Shown here piece after piece: positions 46,753 to 56,346 of a DNA stretch of 64,000 nucleotides. The notes beneath the pieces are model-generated. The model saw nothing but the letters and a program-made list of their open reading frames with translations. It made no database searches and had not been told where the DNA came from. The first letter of the stretch is position 1. Every line of letters starts with the position of its first letter. The stretch lies in assembly GCA_011525875.1 (NCBI GenBank), contig WYBN01000012.1, positions 372,001-436,000 on the forward strand. The letters run 5' to 3'. Both the position numbers and the translations under genes were made by a program. The DNA comes from Melioribacteraceae bacterium (GTDB taxonomy: Bacteria > Bacteroidota > Ignavibacteria > Ignavibacteriales > Melioribacteraceae).

Positions 46753-48072
46753 TTGAAAATAAAAATTATTTTTGGATTACTTCTTCTTTTGTTTATCGAC
46801 ACATTTGGTCAGTCCAAGAAAGTCTATTACGGCGTAATTGAAAATGAAATTGATCTTGGTCTTGGTCCTTACGTTAAGAGAGTAATAGCTGAAGCAGAAA
46901 AGAATACAGCCGATGCTGTTATCTTTAAAATTAACACTTTTGGCGGAAGGGTAGACGCCGCTACACAGATAAAAGACGCAATCTTAAATAGCAAAGTGAC
47001 AACTATTGCTTTCATCGATAAACGAGCTATTTCAGCCGGCGCATTGATATCCCTTGCATGTGAAAAAATTGTAATGGTGCCCGGCGCATCAATAGGAGCA
47101 ACAACTGTAGTTGATCAAAGCGGCGCTAAACAGGCTGAAAAATATCAATCGTATATGCGTTCGGAGATGCGGTCGACCGCGGAAAAAAACGGTCGAAGAA
47201 CTGATATAGCTGAAGGAATGGTTGACGAAACGATTGTTATCGAAGGGCTGGTTGACAGCACAAAGCTGATTACTCTTACTTCAAAAGAAGCTCTCAAATA
47301 CGGTATCGCAGATACAATTTTAAGTTCATTAAACGATTTACTCGGTGCCTTTGAACTTGACAACGCTGATATCATATCTGTCGAAACATATTGGGCTGAG
47401 GATTTACTACGCTTTATTAATAATCCAATTATAACTTCTTTGCTAATAATGATTGGCTTAGTTGGATTTTTTACTGAGGTTAAAACGCCGGGCTGGGGAC
47501 TCCCAGGCACCGCCGCCGTAATTGCTCTTACAATATTCTTTGGTGCAAGCTACATACTCGAATTAGCCTCCATAATAGAAATAATACTTTTTGCTGCAGG
47601 AGTTGTTTTAATTCTTGTTGAAATATTTGCTATGCCGGGTTTCGGTGTTTTTGGTGTTCTCGGCATTCTTTTTATGGTAGCAAGTCTGTTCATGGGGCTT
47701 ATTCCGCCTCTGCCTGTTATTTCATGGGATGATGTTTCTTTTGCAATAATACAACTCGCATCATCTCTAATTGCTTCGATGCTCTTTATTTTTATTCTAC
47801 TGAAGTTCTTACCAAAAACAAGCATCTGGAATAGATTAATCTTATCGAGCAATATTTCGGAAAAGTCAGGTTACACAAAATCAGAACCTGGCTTTGACCA
47901 TTTGCTCGGCGCAACAGGAACGGCATATACATCTCTACGCCCGTCTGGCACAGTAATTATTAATTCAAAAAGATATGACGTTGTTACCGGGGGTGAATAT
48001 ATCGACCATGGTTCTGCTATTCGCGTTGTTCAGATCGAAGGATCAAAAGTCGTAGTCGAGAAAGTTGATTAG
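46753..48072 (+). CDS. NfeD-family membrane serine protease
   Basis: A 439-residue protein. A signal-like N-terminus (about 1-20) precedes a ClpP-class protease domain (about 24-200) with nucleophile Ser94 (AISAGALIS) and probable general base Lys130. Five or so helices (about 220-355) follow, then a C-terminal OB-like NfeD domain (about 385-437). This is the long NfeD type, which in archaea pairs with stomatin; no stomatin gene is adjacent. TTG start after GAGGGGA. Confidence 0.92.
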   Translation: MKIKIIFGLLLLLFIDTFGQSKKVYYGVIENEIDLGLGPYVKRVIAEAEKNTADAVIFKINTFGGRVDAATQIKDAILNSKVTTIAFIDKRAISAGALISLACEKIVMVPGASIGATTVVDQSGAKQAEKYQSYMRSEMRSTAEKNGRRTDIAEGMVDETIVIEGLVDSTKLITLTSKEALKYGIADTILSSLNDLLGAFELDNADIISVETYWAEDLLRFINNPIITSLLIMIGLVGFFTEVKTPGWGLPGTAAVIALTIFFGASYILELASIIEIILFAAGVVLILVEIFAMPGFGVFGVLGILFMVASLFMGLIPPLPVISWDDVSFAIIQLASSLIASMLFIFILLKFLPKTSIWNRLILSSNISEKSGYTKSEPGFDHLLGATGTAYTSLRPSGTVIINSKRYDVVTGGEYIDHGSAIRVVQIEGSKVVVEKVD

Positions 48073-48096
48073 AATCATTTAATACTAATCAACTTT
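48061..48096. terminator. Symmetric hairpin shared by two convergent genes
   Basis: A perfect 12-base stem (48061-48072 with 48085-48096) and a 12-base loop. The left arm contains the last codons and TAG of the nfeD-type gene; the right arm lies in the last codons of the opposing lipoprotein gene, whose stop is in the loop. No strong U-tract follows on either strand, so a conventional terminator role is uncertain. Confidence 0.6.
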
Positions 48097-49106
48097 AACC
48101 GGCTTTTGTTTTCAATAGATTCTTTTTTAACGGCTTTCACAAGTCTTTGATTTTCATCAACGGCTTCCATGCTAATTTCTACGTACATCTTCACCAGCGA
48201 CTCGGAATCCTGCAGGCATCCTTTAGTGATATTATAATTTATTTTCCCGTAGCCGCTGACTTCCGGATTTTTAATATGATACTTGATCCCTTCTTCAAAA
48301 AAATCATTTTGACCTCTTGCAGAAATAGATAAGCTGCCGTCAATCTCCGCAATAATATCATTCCCGACATTCTTAAAATCACGGATTATATATCTCGCTA
48401 CGTTATCAATTTCGAAACCAGCAAAGGATGAAGGATATTTTTGATCCCAGCTGCCGCCCACAGTTAGCAATTCACGCGTTGTTTTCCTGAATAATTGTTC
48501 AGTTAATGGGGCTATTCCTGACATTATCAATTGATCTTCCAGACTTTTTTTCTCGTCCTTTGATATTTTATTTTTCATCTCCTGAATTTCGAGAAGCTCA
48601 TTTAATATTGAACCGACATCTGATATGTCGAGCACTTCCCCGAATTTAGTAACTTTTACATTATACGATTTGCTTTTTAATGCTTCATAATCTGAAAATA
48701 ACTTTCGCTCTCTCGAACTGTAGAACATTCTCGAATCGTAACTCATTTTTTCACCGTTAAAATCGCCTTCAACTTTTATGGAATTGTTTCTAATTGTGAT
48801 ATAAGCAATTTCATTTTCATCAACCCTATTCACTTTTAACTCGAAGACATATTCGGCGTTTTGCTTTACACCGGTATAAAAACTTGAATCTGCTTCAATT
48901 GATTGAGTGCTGATCAAATCGGTTTTAAGATTATATCTTAAAATTCTCCCCTCGAAAAATTTATATGATAGTTCTCGTCCCGGCGAATTATCGAGAATAA
49001 CAGTTTCTTTAATTTCCTTATCAGTAGAATTCTCTTTTCTGTCTGTTTCATTTCCGCAGGCTGATAATAATATTAATATAACAATTGAAACAAATAACTT
49101 ATACAT
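48075..49106 (-). CDS. Lipoprotein of unknown function
   Basis: A 343-residue protein with a lipoprotein signal (ILLSAC, Cys17), a short charged linker and a mostly beta-strand body (about 45-330) with repeated strands such as ELKVNRVDENEIAYITI. Residues about 150-215 look helical. No family recognised with confidence; the layout resembles lipoproteins of Bacteroidota of unknown role. It starts 14 bases before the end of the DUF1343 gene and may be co-transcribed with it. Confidence 0.8.
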   Translation of the reverse strand: MYKLFVSIVILILLSACGNETDRKENSTDKEIKETVILDNSPGRELSYKFFEGRILRYNLKTDLISTQSIEADSSFYTGVKQNAEYVFELKVNRVDENEIAYITIRNNSIKVEGDFNGEKMSYDSRMFYSSRERKLFSDYEALKSKSYNVKVTKFGEVLDISDVGSILNELLEIQEMKNKISKDEKKSLEDQLIMSGIAPLTEQLFRKTTRELLTVGGSWDQKYPSSFAGFEIDNVARYIIRDFKNVGNDIIAEIDGSLSISARGQNDFFEEGIKYHIKNPEVSGYGKINYNITKGCLQDSESLVKMYVEISMEAVDENQRLVKAVKKESIENKSRLKLISIK

Positions 49107-49119
49107 TAAATCTCCGATG

Positions 49120-50364
49120 TCAGTAAAGCAGGTATTTTGCCTGCATTTTTTTAAAGTTAGTTAATTCATTTTCCCACATGGAAAAGATTTCCTCAGGACG
49201 CTTGCCTTCGGAAATCAATCTTCGCAGATAAGGTTTTCCGAAGAGCTTATCAATCCAATTTTGTCTGAACTCGAATTTTTCCGGGTAGAGAGAGTATACC
49301 GAATACAAAACAATTATGCCAAATTTTACGGGGTCAAAAGTTTCCCGGTTTGTTAAAGATAATTTTAGTCCATAGCATTTTTCATTTAAGTATTTTGGCG
49401 AAGTGGACATCCCTTCGATTGATACAGGTGTGAATTCAACCGTCGAATAGTTTATCCCGTTGGGACTAAACTCATCTATTTTTTTAATCAGATCCGATGA
49501 ATTAATATAAGGGGAGCCAATAGTCAGAAAAGGGGAAAGTGTTCCTCGCCCTTCAGATATATTTGTGCCTTCGAGAAAACAGATGCCTGGATAAACAATT
49601 GCCGCATCGAGAGAAGGGATATTGGGTGATGGATTCAACCAAGGCAGCCCGCATTCATCAAAGTACAACTTCCGATTCCACCCTATAAGCGTAACAATTC
49701 TCAGATCAGCTCTTTTTTCTGACTCAATCCAAAGTTCTTCGTTAAACATAATAGCTAATTCACCGACAGTCATTCCGTGCATCACAGGCACCGGGGCGAT
49801 AGCGACAAAAGATTTTAGCGAATCGTCTCTTAATGGTCCGTCTACCTTTAAACCGCCGATTGGATTAGGTCTATCAAGAATTAGTATTTGGATGTTATTC
49901 TCTGAAGCAGCTTCAATGCAATAAAACATTGTAGAAATAAAAGTATAGAAACGAGCTCCTATATCCTGTATGTCAAAGAGAATAATGTCAACGCCCTTGA
50001 GCATCTCAGGGGTTGGTTTTCTTATTTTTCCGTATAACGAAAAAACCGGCAGTCCAGTTTTCAAATCTTTTCCGTCTGCAATAACTTTGCCGTCCGGCGC
50101 ATCTCCCCTTATTCCATGCTCGGGTCCGAACAAAACCTTAATTTTTACGTCATCCATGGAGTAGAGAGTATCAACTAAATGCCTGCCGTTTGAAAGAACT
50201 GCAGTATGATTAGTTACTATTGCCAGCGACTTGTTTTTTATCAGATCAAATTGATCTGAAACTATTCTGTCGGCGCCGGTAATGACTCTGTTCTGAGCAA
50301 AAATATTTTGCATCAAAAGGACAACCATAACCAGAAACCAAAAACAATTTGTAATTTCTTTCAT
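49120..50364 (-). CDS. DUF1343/NamZ-type exo-beta-N-acetylmuramidase
   Basis: A 414-residue exported protein: signal peptide (about 1-23), then a DUF1343 domain with VTNHTAV, FGPEHGIRGDAPDG, LFDIQDIGARFYTFIS and LDRPNPIGG. NamZ members of the family (GH171) cleave terminal N-acetylmuramic acid from peptidoglycan fragments, so a cell-wall recycling or scavenging role is likely. The conserved EH and RP segments hold the probable catalytic residues. Followed by a lipoprotein gene. Confidence 0.9.
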   Translation of the reverse strand: MKEITNCFWFLVMVVLLMQNIFAQNRVITGADRIVSDQFDLIKNKSLAIVTNHTAVLSNGRHLVDTLYSMDDVKIKVLFGPEHGIRGDAPDGKVIADGKDLKTGLPVFSLYGKIRKPTPEMLKGVDIILFDIQDIGARFYTFISTMFYCIEAASENNIQILILDRPNPIGGLKVDGPLRDDSLKSFVAIAPVPVMHGMTVGELAIMFNEELWIESEKRADLRIVTLIGWNRKLYFDECGLPWLNPSPNIPSLDAAIVYPGICFLEGTNISEGRGTLSPFLTIGSPYINSSDLIKKIDEFSPNGINYSTVEFTPVSIEGMSTSPKYLNEKCYGLKLSLTNRETFDPVKFGIIVLYSVYSLYPEKFEFRQNWIDKLFGKPYLRRLISEGKRPEEIFSMWENELTNFKKMQAKYLLY

Positions 50365-50366
50365 TT

Positions 50367-50798
50367 TTATTTCGGATAATTTTCCAATAATTCTTTCTTT
50401 GAAAAGAAATGACTTATTTCCTTAGCGGCATTTTCATCGGAATCGGAACCGTGAACAATATTCTGTTCGATGCTTTCAGCATAAAGCTTTCTGATTGTTC
50501 CTTCGGCTGCTTTTGCCGGATCGGTTGCGCCGATTAATAACCTGAAATCTTCGACAGCATTTTCCTTTTCCAGAGCAATCGGAACGCATGGACCTGAAGT
50601 CATATACTTTACCAAATCATTGAAAAAAGTTCTTTCTCTGTGCACCTCGTAGAATCCTTCCGCTGAATCCTTAGTCAGTTTTGTCATTCTTACAGCTTTT
50701 ATTTTAAAACCCGCATCGGTAATTTTTCCAATGACATTCCCAATTAAATTTTTCTTGACACAATCAGGTTTTAAGATTGCCAAAGTTCTATTACTCAT
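50367..50798 (-). CDS. ndk: Nucleoside diphosphate kinase
   Basis: A 143-residue enzyme that moves phosphate from ATP to NDPs via a phosphohistidine, His116 in NIVHGSDS. The N-terminal LAILKPDCV segment and the conserved P-loop-like region ([14 protein letters not shown]) are intact. It is two bases before the DUF1343 gene and 36 after sucD, sharing an operon with the succinyl-CoA synthetase subunit that feeds it GTP/ATP energy coupling. Confidence 0.96.
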   Translation of the reverse strand: MSNRTLAILKPDCVKKNLIGNVIGKITDAGFKIKAVRMTKLTKDSAEGFYEVHRERTFFNDLVKYMTSGPCVPIALEKENAVEDFRLLIGATDPAKAAEGTIRKLYAESIEQNIVHGSDSDENAAKEISHFFSKKELLENYPK

Positions 50799-50834
50799 TT
50801 TCGTTTGTTTCTCCCAAATTGATTCGAATAAAAA

Positions 50835-51716
50835 TTATTTGTTTACTTTCTCTAAAGCTATTTTCATAGTAATGCCGATTTCAGCCGGACTTTCAACCAC
50901 TTTAATGCCTGCTTTTTTCATAGCCGCCATTTTTTCCGCTGCAGTGCCTTTGCCTCCGGAAATTATCGCTCCAGCGTGACCCATTCTTCTGCCTGGAGGC
51001 GCAGTTCTACCGGCAATAAAACCAACAACCGGCTTCTTGACATTTTTCTTGATATAAACTGCAGCTTCTTCTTCAGCAGAACCGCCAATCTCACCAATCA
51101 TCACTATTCCTTCAGTATTCGGGTCATCGTTGAATAATTTTATTATGTCGATGAATTGAGAGCCGATGACAGGGTCTCCGCCAATACCGACACATGTGGA
51201 TTGTCCGATATTTAAATCGCTCAATTGTTTGACTGCTTCGTATGTCAATGTGCCGCTTCGGGATACTACGCCAACTTTCCCTTTTTTGTGTATGAAGCCA
51301 GGCATTATTCCAATCTTTGCTTTACCTGGCGATATTACACCTGGACAGTTCGGACCGATCAAACGCACTCCTTTATTCTTTATAGCATTATAGACTTTAA
51401 TCATATCTTTGGCAGGAATCCCTTCGGTGATACACACAATTAATTTGATGCCGGCATTAGCCGCTTCAAGTATCGCATCGGCGGCAAATGAAGGTGGTAC
51501 AAAGATCGCTGAAGCTTCAGCTTTTTGTTCAATTACAGCTTCAGCTACTGTGTTATAAATAGGCACACTGTTAAATTTTTGCCCCCCTTTTCCTGGAGTG
51601 ACACCGGCTACAACGTTAGAACCGTATTCAATCATTTGCTCAGTATGAAATGAACCTTCGCTGCCCGTAATACCCTGAACAACAATGCGGGTTTTTTTCT
51701 CCAATAAAATGCTCAT
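50835..51716 (-). CDS. sucD: Succinyl-CoA synthetase alpha subunit
   Basis: A 293-residue subunit binding CoA and carrying the phosphohistidine of the TCA-cycle enzyme. The CoA-binding Rossmann segment [30 protein letters not shown] and the active-site segment RRMGHAGAI with His247 are all present. sucC is not adjacent; the beta subunit must be elsewhere. Confidence 0.96.
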   Translation of the reverse strand: MSILLEKKTRIVVQGITGSEGSFHTEQMIEYGSNVVAGVTPGKGGQKFNSVPIYNTVAEAVIEQKAEASAIFVPPSFAADAILEAANAGIKLIVCITEGIPAKDMIKVYNAIKNKGVRLIGPNCPGVISPGKAKIGIMPGFIHKKGKVGVVSRSGTLTYEAVKQLSDLNIGQSTCVGIGGDPVIGSQFIDIIKLFNDDPNTEGIVMIGEIGGSAEEEAAVYIKKNVKKPVVGFIAGRTAPPGRRMGHAGAIISGGKGTAAEKMAAMKKAGIKVVESPAEIGITMKIALEKVNK

Positions 51717-51787
51717 CTTTTTCCCCTGTATGATTTAAAATTATTTTTCCAAAGTTAATAAAATTTGCGCCATTAAATTATTTTCAC

Positions 51788-53215
51788 TTACTCTTGTTTG
51801 AGTAAATTATCTATTAAAGATGCCGATTGCAGCAATTTTTGTTCTTCAAATTGGTTAGCCATTAACTGCAAACCGATAGGCAATCCTTTTAAGTCGTAAC
51901 CGATAGGAATATTTATTCCAGGGATTCCTGCAAGATTAGCCGATGTAGTATAAATATCGCTTAAATACATCTCTAGCGGATCATCTTTTTTCTCGCCTAT
52001 TGAAAAAGCAGTAAACGGGGAGGTGGGAGTTAATACGACATCTACAATTGAGAATGCCTTGTCAAAATCACTCTTAATCAGCCTTCTAACTTTTTGCGCT
52101 TTAAGATAGTATGCATCGTAGTAACCGGAGGATAACACATAAGTGCCAAGCATTATTCTGCGTTTAACTTCATCGCCAAATCCATCGTGGCGGGTTTTAG
52201 TATATAGATCATTTAAATTGGCAGAGTCTTTACTTCTATATGAATACCGGACACCGTCGTATCTGGCAAGATTGGAAGATGCTTCGGCTGTCGTTAAAAT
52301 ATAATAAGCAGCGATTGCAAATTGATTATGGGGCAGGTGAATGTCAATAATTTCAGCTTCAACATTCTTAAGCTTTTCGATTACTTCCAACACTCTATTT
52401 TTCACTTCGGGATTTAATCCATCTCCAAAATATTCAGAGGGGATCCCTACCTTTAATTTTTTTTCTCTATCGGGTTGAGTGACAAAATCCGGCACTTCAA
52501 TTCTTGCTGAGGTAGAATCCTTTTCGTCGAAGCCGCTAATGACAGATAATATTAAAGCAATATCCTCAAGACTATTGGCAAACGGTCCGATCGTATCGAA
52601 TGAAGATGCGAATGCAGTTAAACCGTAGCGTGAAACTCTGCCATAGCTTGGTTTTAATCCGAATAATCCGCAGAAAGCCGCCGGCTGCCTTATTGATCCC
52701 CCGGTATCCGTTCCAATTGAAGCATCGCATAAGTAAGCAGCAACAGCAGCAGCGGAACCTCCGCTGGACCCGCCCGGAACTTTTGTTTTGTCTATTGGGT
52801 TTAGAACAGATCCAAACGCTGAATTCTCATTTGAAGAACCCATTGCAAACTCGTCGCAGTTTGTTTTTCCAATTATAATCGCATCCTCTTGAATCAGTTT
52901 TTCAACTGCTGTTGCAGTGAAAATTGAATTGAAATTTCTAAGAATTTTTGAAGAGCATGTAAGAGGTTTGTCTTTGATGGCAAGAACATCTTTTACGGCG
53001 ATTATCATTCCCGCTAATCTGCCATGATTGCCCGAATGAATTTTCTTCTCAATATTTGCAGCAATTTCAACCGAGTCTTCAAAAACAAAATTGAATGCGT
53101 TAATGTCCTTGTGTTCCGAAATTCTATCAAGATAAAAAGCGGCGTTTTCGGTCAAAGATAGTTTCTTTTCTTTAAGCAGAGTAAGTTTTTCTCGGTGATT
53201 ATTGTAAGACTGCAA
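51788..53215 (-). CDS. gatA: Aspartyl/glutamyl-tRNA amidotransferase subunit A
   Basis: A 475-residue amidase that releases ammonia from glutamine for making Gln-tRNA and Asn-tRNA. The amidase triad is Lys75 (AVKDV), Ser150 (PGGSSGGS) and Ser174 (GTDTGGS). I place the start at the TTG at 53215, five bases after GAGG. This numbering is within four residues of the known Staphylococcus aureus GatA triad (79/154/178), whereas an ATG at 53293 would add 26 residues and overlap tatA by 50 bases. gatB and gatC are not here. Confidence 0.92.
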   Translation of the reverse strand: MQSYNNHREKLTLLKEKKLSLTENAAFYLDRISEHKDINAFNFVFEDSVEIAANIEKKIHSGNHGRLAGMIIAVKDVLAIKDKPLTCSSKILRNFNSIFTATAVEKLIQEDAIIIGKTNCDEFAMGSSNENSAFGSVLNPIDKTKVPGGSSGGSAAAVAAYLCDASIGTDTGGSIRQPAAFCGLFGLKPSYGRVSRYGLTAFASSFDTIGPFANSLEDIALILSVISGFDEKDSTSARIEVPDFVTQPDREKKLKVGIPSEYFGDGLNPEVKNRVLEVIEKLKNVEAEIIDIHLPHNQFAIAAYYILTTAEASSNLARYDGVRYSYRSKDSANLNDLYTKTRHDGFGDEVKRRIMLGTYVLSSGYYDAYYLKAQKVRRLIKSDFDKAFSIVDVVLTPTSPFTAFSIGEKKDDPLEMYLSDIYTTSANLAGIPGINIPIGYDLKGLPIGLQLMANQFEEQKLLQSASLIDNLLKQE

Positions 53216-53243
53216 TGAAACCTCGATTAACGAAATGATTTTT

Positions 53244-53453
53244 TTATTTTTTATCCGAATTGTTTGAAATCTCTTTCTTATCCGCTGAATCATTTACATC
53301 AATTTCGTCTTCAACTTCGCGAACTGCTTTTTTAAACTCTCTCATTCCTTTTCCGATACCTTTTGCGAGCTCGGGTATTTTTTTTGCACCAAATAAAATT
53401 AATATTGCGATAACAATTAAAATTATTTCCGGTGCGCCTAAGTTACCAAACAT
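53244..53453 (-). CDS. tatA: Twin-arginine translocase subunit TatA
   Basis: A 69-residue protein with one N-terminal helix (about 7-22), the FGAKKIPELAKGIGKGMREF amphipathic region and an acidic tail. TatA forms the pore for folded, Tat-targeted proteins such as the molybdoenzyme in this window. No tatC is nearby. Confidence 0.93.
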   Translation of the reverse strand: MFGNLGAPEIILIVIAILILFGAKKIPELAKGIGKGMREFKKAVREVEDEIDVNDSADKKEISNNSDKK

Positions 53454-53466
53454 GTTTACCTCAGTT

Positions 53467-54162
53467 TTATTTTAAAATATGATTAGCAATCGAATGAAAG
53501 ATAGCTGCTCCGTCTTCATTACCCAAAACGGAGTCGCTTGCTCTTTCAGGGTGGGGCATTAAGCCTAAAATGTTTTTTCTTTCGTTAGTTATGCCTGCGA
53601 TATTATTTATTGATCCGTTCGGATTGAACTCATCATCCGTAGAACCGTCTGCAGAGGAGTAACGAAAAACAATCTGTCCTTTATCTTCAAGGGACTTAAT
53701 TACGTCCGGTTCGGCAAAATAATTTCCATCACCGTGTGCGATAGGAATTTTTAATACAGTTTTATCAACAGAGTTTGTGAATGGATGATCTCTGTTTTCA
53801 ACTTTTAGAAAGACATCCTTACACTCGAATTTTATTTTTTTGTTTTTCAAAAGAACGCCCGGCAATAGATTTGACTCAAGCAGAATTTGAAATCCATTGC
53901 ATATCCCAATAACAAATCCGCCGTTATTTGCAAATTCGATAATTGATTTCATAACCGGCGAGAATCTCGCAATCGCACCCGTACGGAGATAATCGCCGTA
54001 AGAAAATCCGCCGGGCAAAATAATAACATCAGAATTCTTTAGATCTGTATCTTTATGCCAGATAAACTGAGCGTTGTAGCCAAGCACTTTTTTAACGGCG
54101 TAATACGCGTCATGATCGCAGTTTGAACCTGGAAAAACTATAACGCCAAAAACAGGTTTCAT
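53467..54162 (-). CDS. purQ: Phosphoribosylformylglycinamidine synthase subunit PurQ
   Basis: A 231-residue glutaminase subunit of the purine pathway (FGAR to FGAM). Class I amidotransferase motifs are present: [21 protein letters not shown], the nucleophile in GICNGFQ, and MPHPERA with the catalytic His and Glu. It overlaps purS by four bases; the small PurL partner is elsewhere. Confidence 0.95.
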   Translation of the reverse strand: MKPVFGVIVFPGSNCDHDAYYAVKKVLGYNAQFIWHKDTDLKNSDVIILPGGFSYGDYLRTGAIARFSPVMKSIIEFANNGGFVIGICNGFQILLESNLLPGVLLKNKKIKFECKDVFLKVENRDHPFTNSVDKTVLKIPIAHGDGNYFAEPDVIKSLEDKGQIVFRYSSADGSTDDEFNPNGSINNIAGITNERKNILGLMPHPERASDSVLGNEDGAAIFHSIANHILK

Positions 54163-54410
54163 TTTACTTCTTCCAGAGTAAATTCAAAATCTTCCATATT
54201 TGGATTTGCAAGAAGTTTGTCGCAAAGTAGTTTAACCTCTTCTTCGGCTGAAGCTTTTTCCTTATTATCAACAAAAAATTCGATATACTTTCCTATTCTT
54301 GTAGCTTTAACATTATTGAATCCGAGCAGCTTTGCTCCTTGCTCAACTGCTTTGCCCTGAGGATCTAAAATTTTTGGTCTACGCTTGATTATTACTGTGG
54401 CTTTGTACAA
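54159..54410 (-). CDS. purS: Phosphoribosylformylglycinamidine synthase subunit PurS
   Basis: An 83-residue alpha-beta subunit needed to bring PurL and PurQ together, with the typical start [18 protein letters not shown] and the [17 protein letters not shown] segment. Gene order purS-purQ is the usual one for the three-subunit enzyme. Confidence 0.93.
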   Translation of the reverse strand: MYKATVIIKRRPKILDPQGKAVEQGAKLLGFNNVKATRIGKYIEFFVDNKEKASAEEEVKLLCDKLLANPNMEDFEFTLEEVK

Positions 54411-54426
54411 TTCTTTCTCTCTATTA

Positions 54427-55164
54427 TTATGTTAATTGTCTGGAAGTTTTTTGATCAAAAACGAATTCGTATAAGTAACGTAAAATCCCGAATACTATAT
54501 GAGTAAGAACGAGATAGAAAAACGCAACTCCTTGAGTAAGTACAATGCTTAAAAGTGCAGCTAATGATAATAGTATTAATGCAAACTTACTGAATGTATT
54601 AAGGTATTTCACTTTTGGAACGGCGTTATATCTTATATTGCTGACCATCAGGAAGGATAATAACAACACAAGGGGAATAACTGCCTGCGAAAATGGTTTT
54701 ATGATTGTTATCCCGTTATGATAAAATAAGATGATTGATGCAAAAGTGATAGCAGTAACCGGCACAGGCAGCCCTTTAAAATCTAATTTCGTTGAAATAT
54801 CTTCAATCTGAACGTTAAATCTCGCCAGTCTGAAAGCTCCGAATACAACAAGCAATGAACTGATAAGTATGCCCGCTAATCCGTACTGAATCAGGTAAGA
54901 CTTGTATATTAAAAATGCAGGAGCGGCGCCAAAGCTGATAATATCAGCTAAGGAATCAAGCTCAACTCCAAACATACTGCTTGACCTTGTTATTCTTGCA
55001 ATTATTCCGTCGAGAAGATCAAAAAATGCAGCGGAAAATATTAAGAGGGCAGCAATTTTGAATTCAGAATTGCTTGCATAAACTATAGATAAAAAACCGC
55101 ATATAATATTTAATGCAGTTGCGGAGTTCGGGAAAAAAGCTTTTGAAAATGTTAGTTTTTTCAT
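54427..55164 (-). CDS. pssA: CDP-diacylglycerol-serine O-phosphatidyltransferase
   Basis: A 245-residue membrane enzyme of the CDP-alcohol phosphatidyltransferase family, making phosphatidylserine. The signature D-G-x2-A-R-x8-G-x3-D-x3-D is seen as DLLDGIIARI... GVELDSLADI. About seven helices. The ATG overlaps the psd stop by four bases, an intact two-gene phosphatidylethanolamine pathway. Confidence 0.93.
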   Translation of the reverse strand: MKKLTFSKAFFPNSATALNIICGFLSIVYASNSEFKIAALLIFSAAFFDLLDGIIARITRSSSMFGVELDSLADIISFGAAPAFLIYKSYLIQYGLAGILISSLLVVFGAFRLARFNVQIEDISTKLDFKGLPVPVTAITFASIILFYHNGITIIKPFSQAVIPLVLLLSFLMVSNIRYNAVPKVKYLNTFSKFALILLSLAALLSIVLTQGVAFFYLVLTHIVFGILRYLYEFVFDQKTSRQLT

Positions 55165-55811
55165 TTATCTATCCCGTATAAAATTGTTTCGCCGGCTTTA
55201 ACAATATCGCCTTCACTCACAAGAATATTCCAATTTTGAGGTACTATAACGTCAACACGGCTGCCGAATTTTATCATGCCGAATCTATCGCCCATAGTTA
55301 CCTGCTGACCGATATTTAATTCGTACACTATTCGACGCGCAATGAATCCGGCAACTTGAGTAAAAAAAACAGGACCGTACTCGCTTGAAATTCCGATTTC
55401 GGACCTTTCATTTCGTTCATCTGCCTTGTCGTGGTAAGCAACAAGGTATTCTCCTTTGATATACTTCAAATAATCAATTTTGCCATTGATGGGTATTCTA
55501 TTAACATGAACATTCAAAGGCGACATGAATATAGAAATCTGCCAAGCCTTTCCAGTAAAGAATTTATTTGACACAATCTCTTTTACAATAAGCACTTTGC
55601 CATCAGCAGGCGAAACTATTATCCCATTACCGTCAGGAATAATTCTATCGGGATCACGGAAGAAATTTATCGAGAAGACAAGAAATAATAAACTTATTAA
55701 GTAAAGAGAATATTTGACTATCCCTGCATTTGAATATACAGCGATTACAACCAAAACAAAGCATAAAATCGCAATTATTCCTAAAGTATTATATCCATAT
55801 TTAGTAATCAT
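55161..55811 (-). CDS. psd: Phosphatidylserine decarboxylase (short PSD-A type)
   Basis: A 216-residue membrane-associated enzyme converting phosphatidylserine to phosphatidylethanolamine. It is the short form with helices at about 8-25 and 33-50, PADGKV and a self-cleavage site at Gly183-Ser184 in KFGSRVD, giving the pyruvoyl group. Two conserved histidines lie in NVHVNRIP. Upstream is a 208-base intergenic region shared with ybaB. Confidence 0.94.
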   Translation of the reverse strand: MITKYGYNTLGIIAILCFVLVVIAVYSNAGIVKYSLYLISLLFLVFSINFFRDPDRIIPDGNGIIVSPADGKVLIVKEIVSNKFFTGKAWQISIFMSPLNVHVNRIPINGKIDYLKYIKGEYLVAYHDKADERNERSEIGISSEYGPVFFTQVAGFIARRIVYELNIGQQVTMGDRFGMIKFGSRVDVIVPQNWNILVSEGDIVKAGETILYGIDK

Positions 55812-56019
55812 AAATATTTCTGCAGTTGTTTGAAAATCTAATCCACAAAATGAGTTGTAAATTTACTATTTTATTAAGTGAAATTCTTTGATTTTTCTGA
55901 TAATTCGGTCATTTAAGATATTGAAAAATTTCAGAATATCTGCATTGGAGCAGACGATATCTAATTTCACTTAACAAAAGAATAGAATAAATCATAATTA
56001 AAATATAATAGGAGGAAAT
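55812..56019. other. Divergent intergenic region with a 12-base inverted repeat and inner hairpins
   Basis: 208 bases between psd and ybaB. A perfect inverted repeat (55874-55885 with 55963-55974, TTAAGTGAAATT / AATTTCACTTAA) encloses 77 bases. Inside, AGATATT (55916-55922) can pair with AATATCT (55935-55941), or its first six bases with ATATCT (55957-55962); TCTGC/GCAGA (55939-55943 with 55950-55954) forms another hairpin that competes with the first. A promoter for ybaB must lie here. No reading frame of note. Confidence 0.55.
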
Positions 56020-56346
56020 ATGAAGGGCGGATTACAGGGCATGATGAAACAGGTGCAAAAAATGCAGGCAGAGATGGAAAGGGTTCAAAATGAATTAGGG
56101 AACAAAACCGTAACCGAAGAAAGCGGCGGGGGTATGGTTAAAGCTACGTCAAACGGTAAAAAAGAACTTATCTCCTTAAATATTGACCCAGAGGTAATCA
56201 GTTCGGGCGACAAAGAAATGCTTGAGGATCTTATAGTCGCGGCAGTAAATAAGTCTCTTCAATCTGCCGGTAAAATTGCCGAGGAAGAAATGGCAAACGT
56301 CACTAAAGGAATGATACCTCCTGGCTTAAATATTCCGGGGTTTTAA
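56020..56346 (+). CDS. YbaB/EbfC nucleoid-associated protein
   Basis: A 108-residue DNA-binding protein typical of the family: helical N-terminus with MKQVQKMQAEMERVQNELG, central beta strands (GGGMVKATSNGKKEL) and a second helix. ATG after an excellent AGGAGG site. recR follows at once, an arrangement widespread in bacteria. Confidence 0.95.
   Translation: MKGGLQGMMKQVQKMQAEMERVQNELGNKTVTEESGGGMVKATSNGKKELISLNIDPEVISSGDKEMLEDLIVAAVNKSLQSAGKIAEEEMANVTKGMIPPGLNIPGF

Noticed and set aside
53216..53293. ATG start for gatA at 53293
   Set aside because: It overlaps tatA by 50 bases; the TTG at 53215 has a GAGG site and gives family-like active-site numbering.
55812..56019. SRP RNA (ffs) near ybaB-recR
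   Set aside because: No GGAA-tetraloop or conserved Alu/S-domain sequence seen; the region is too AT-rich.
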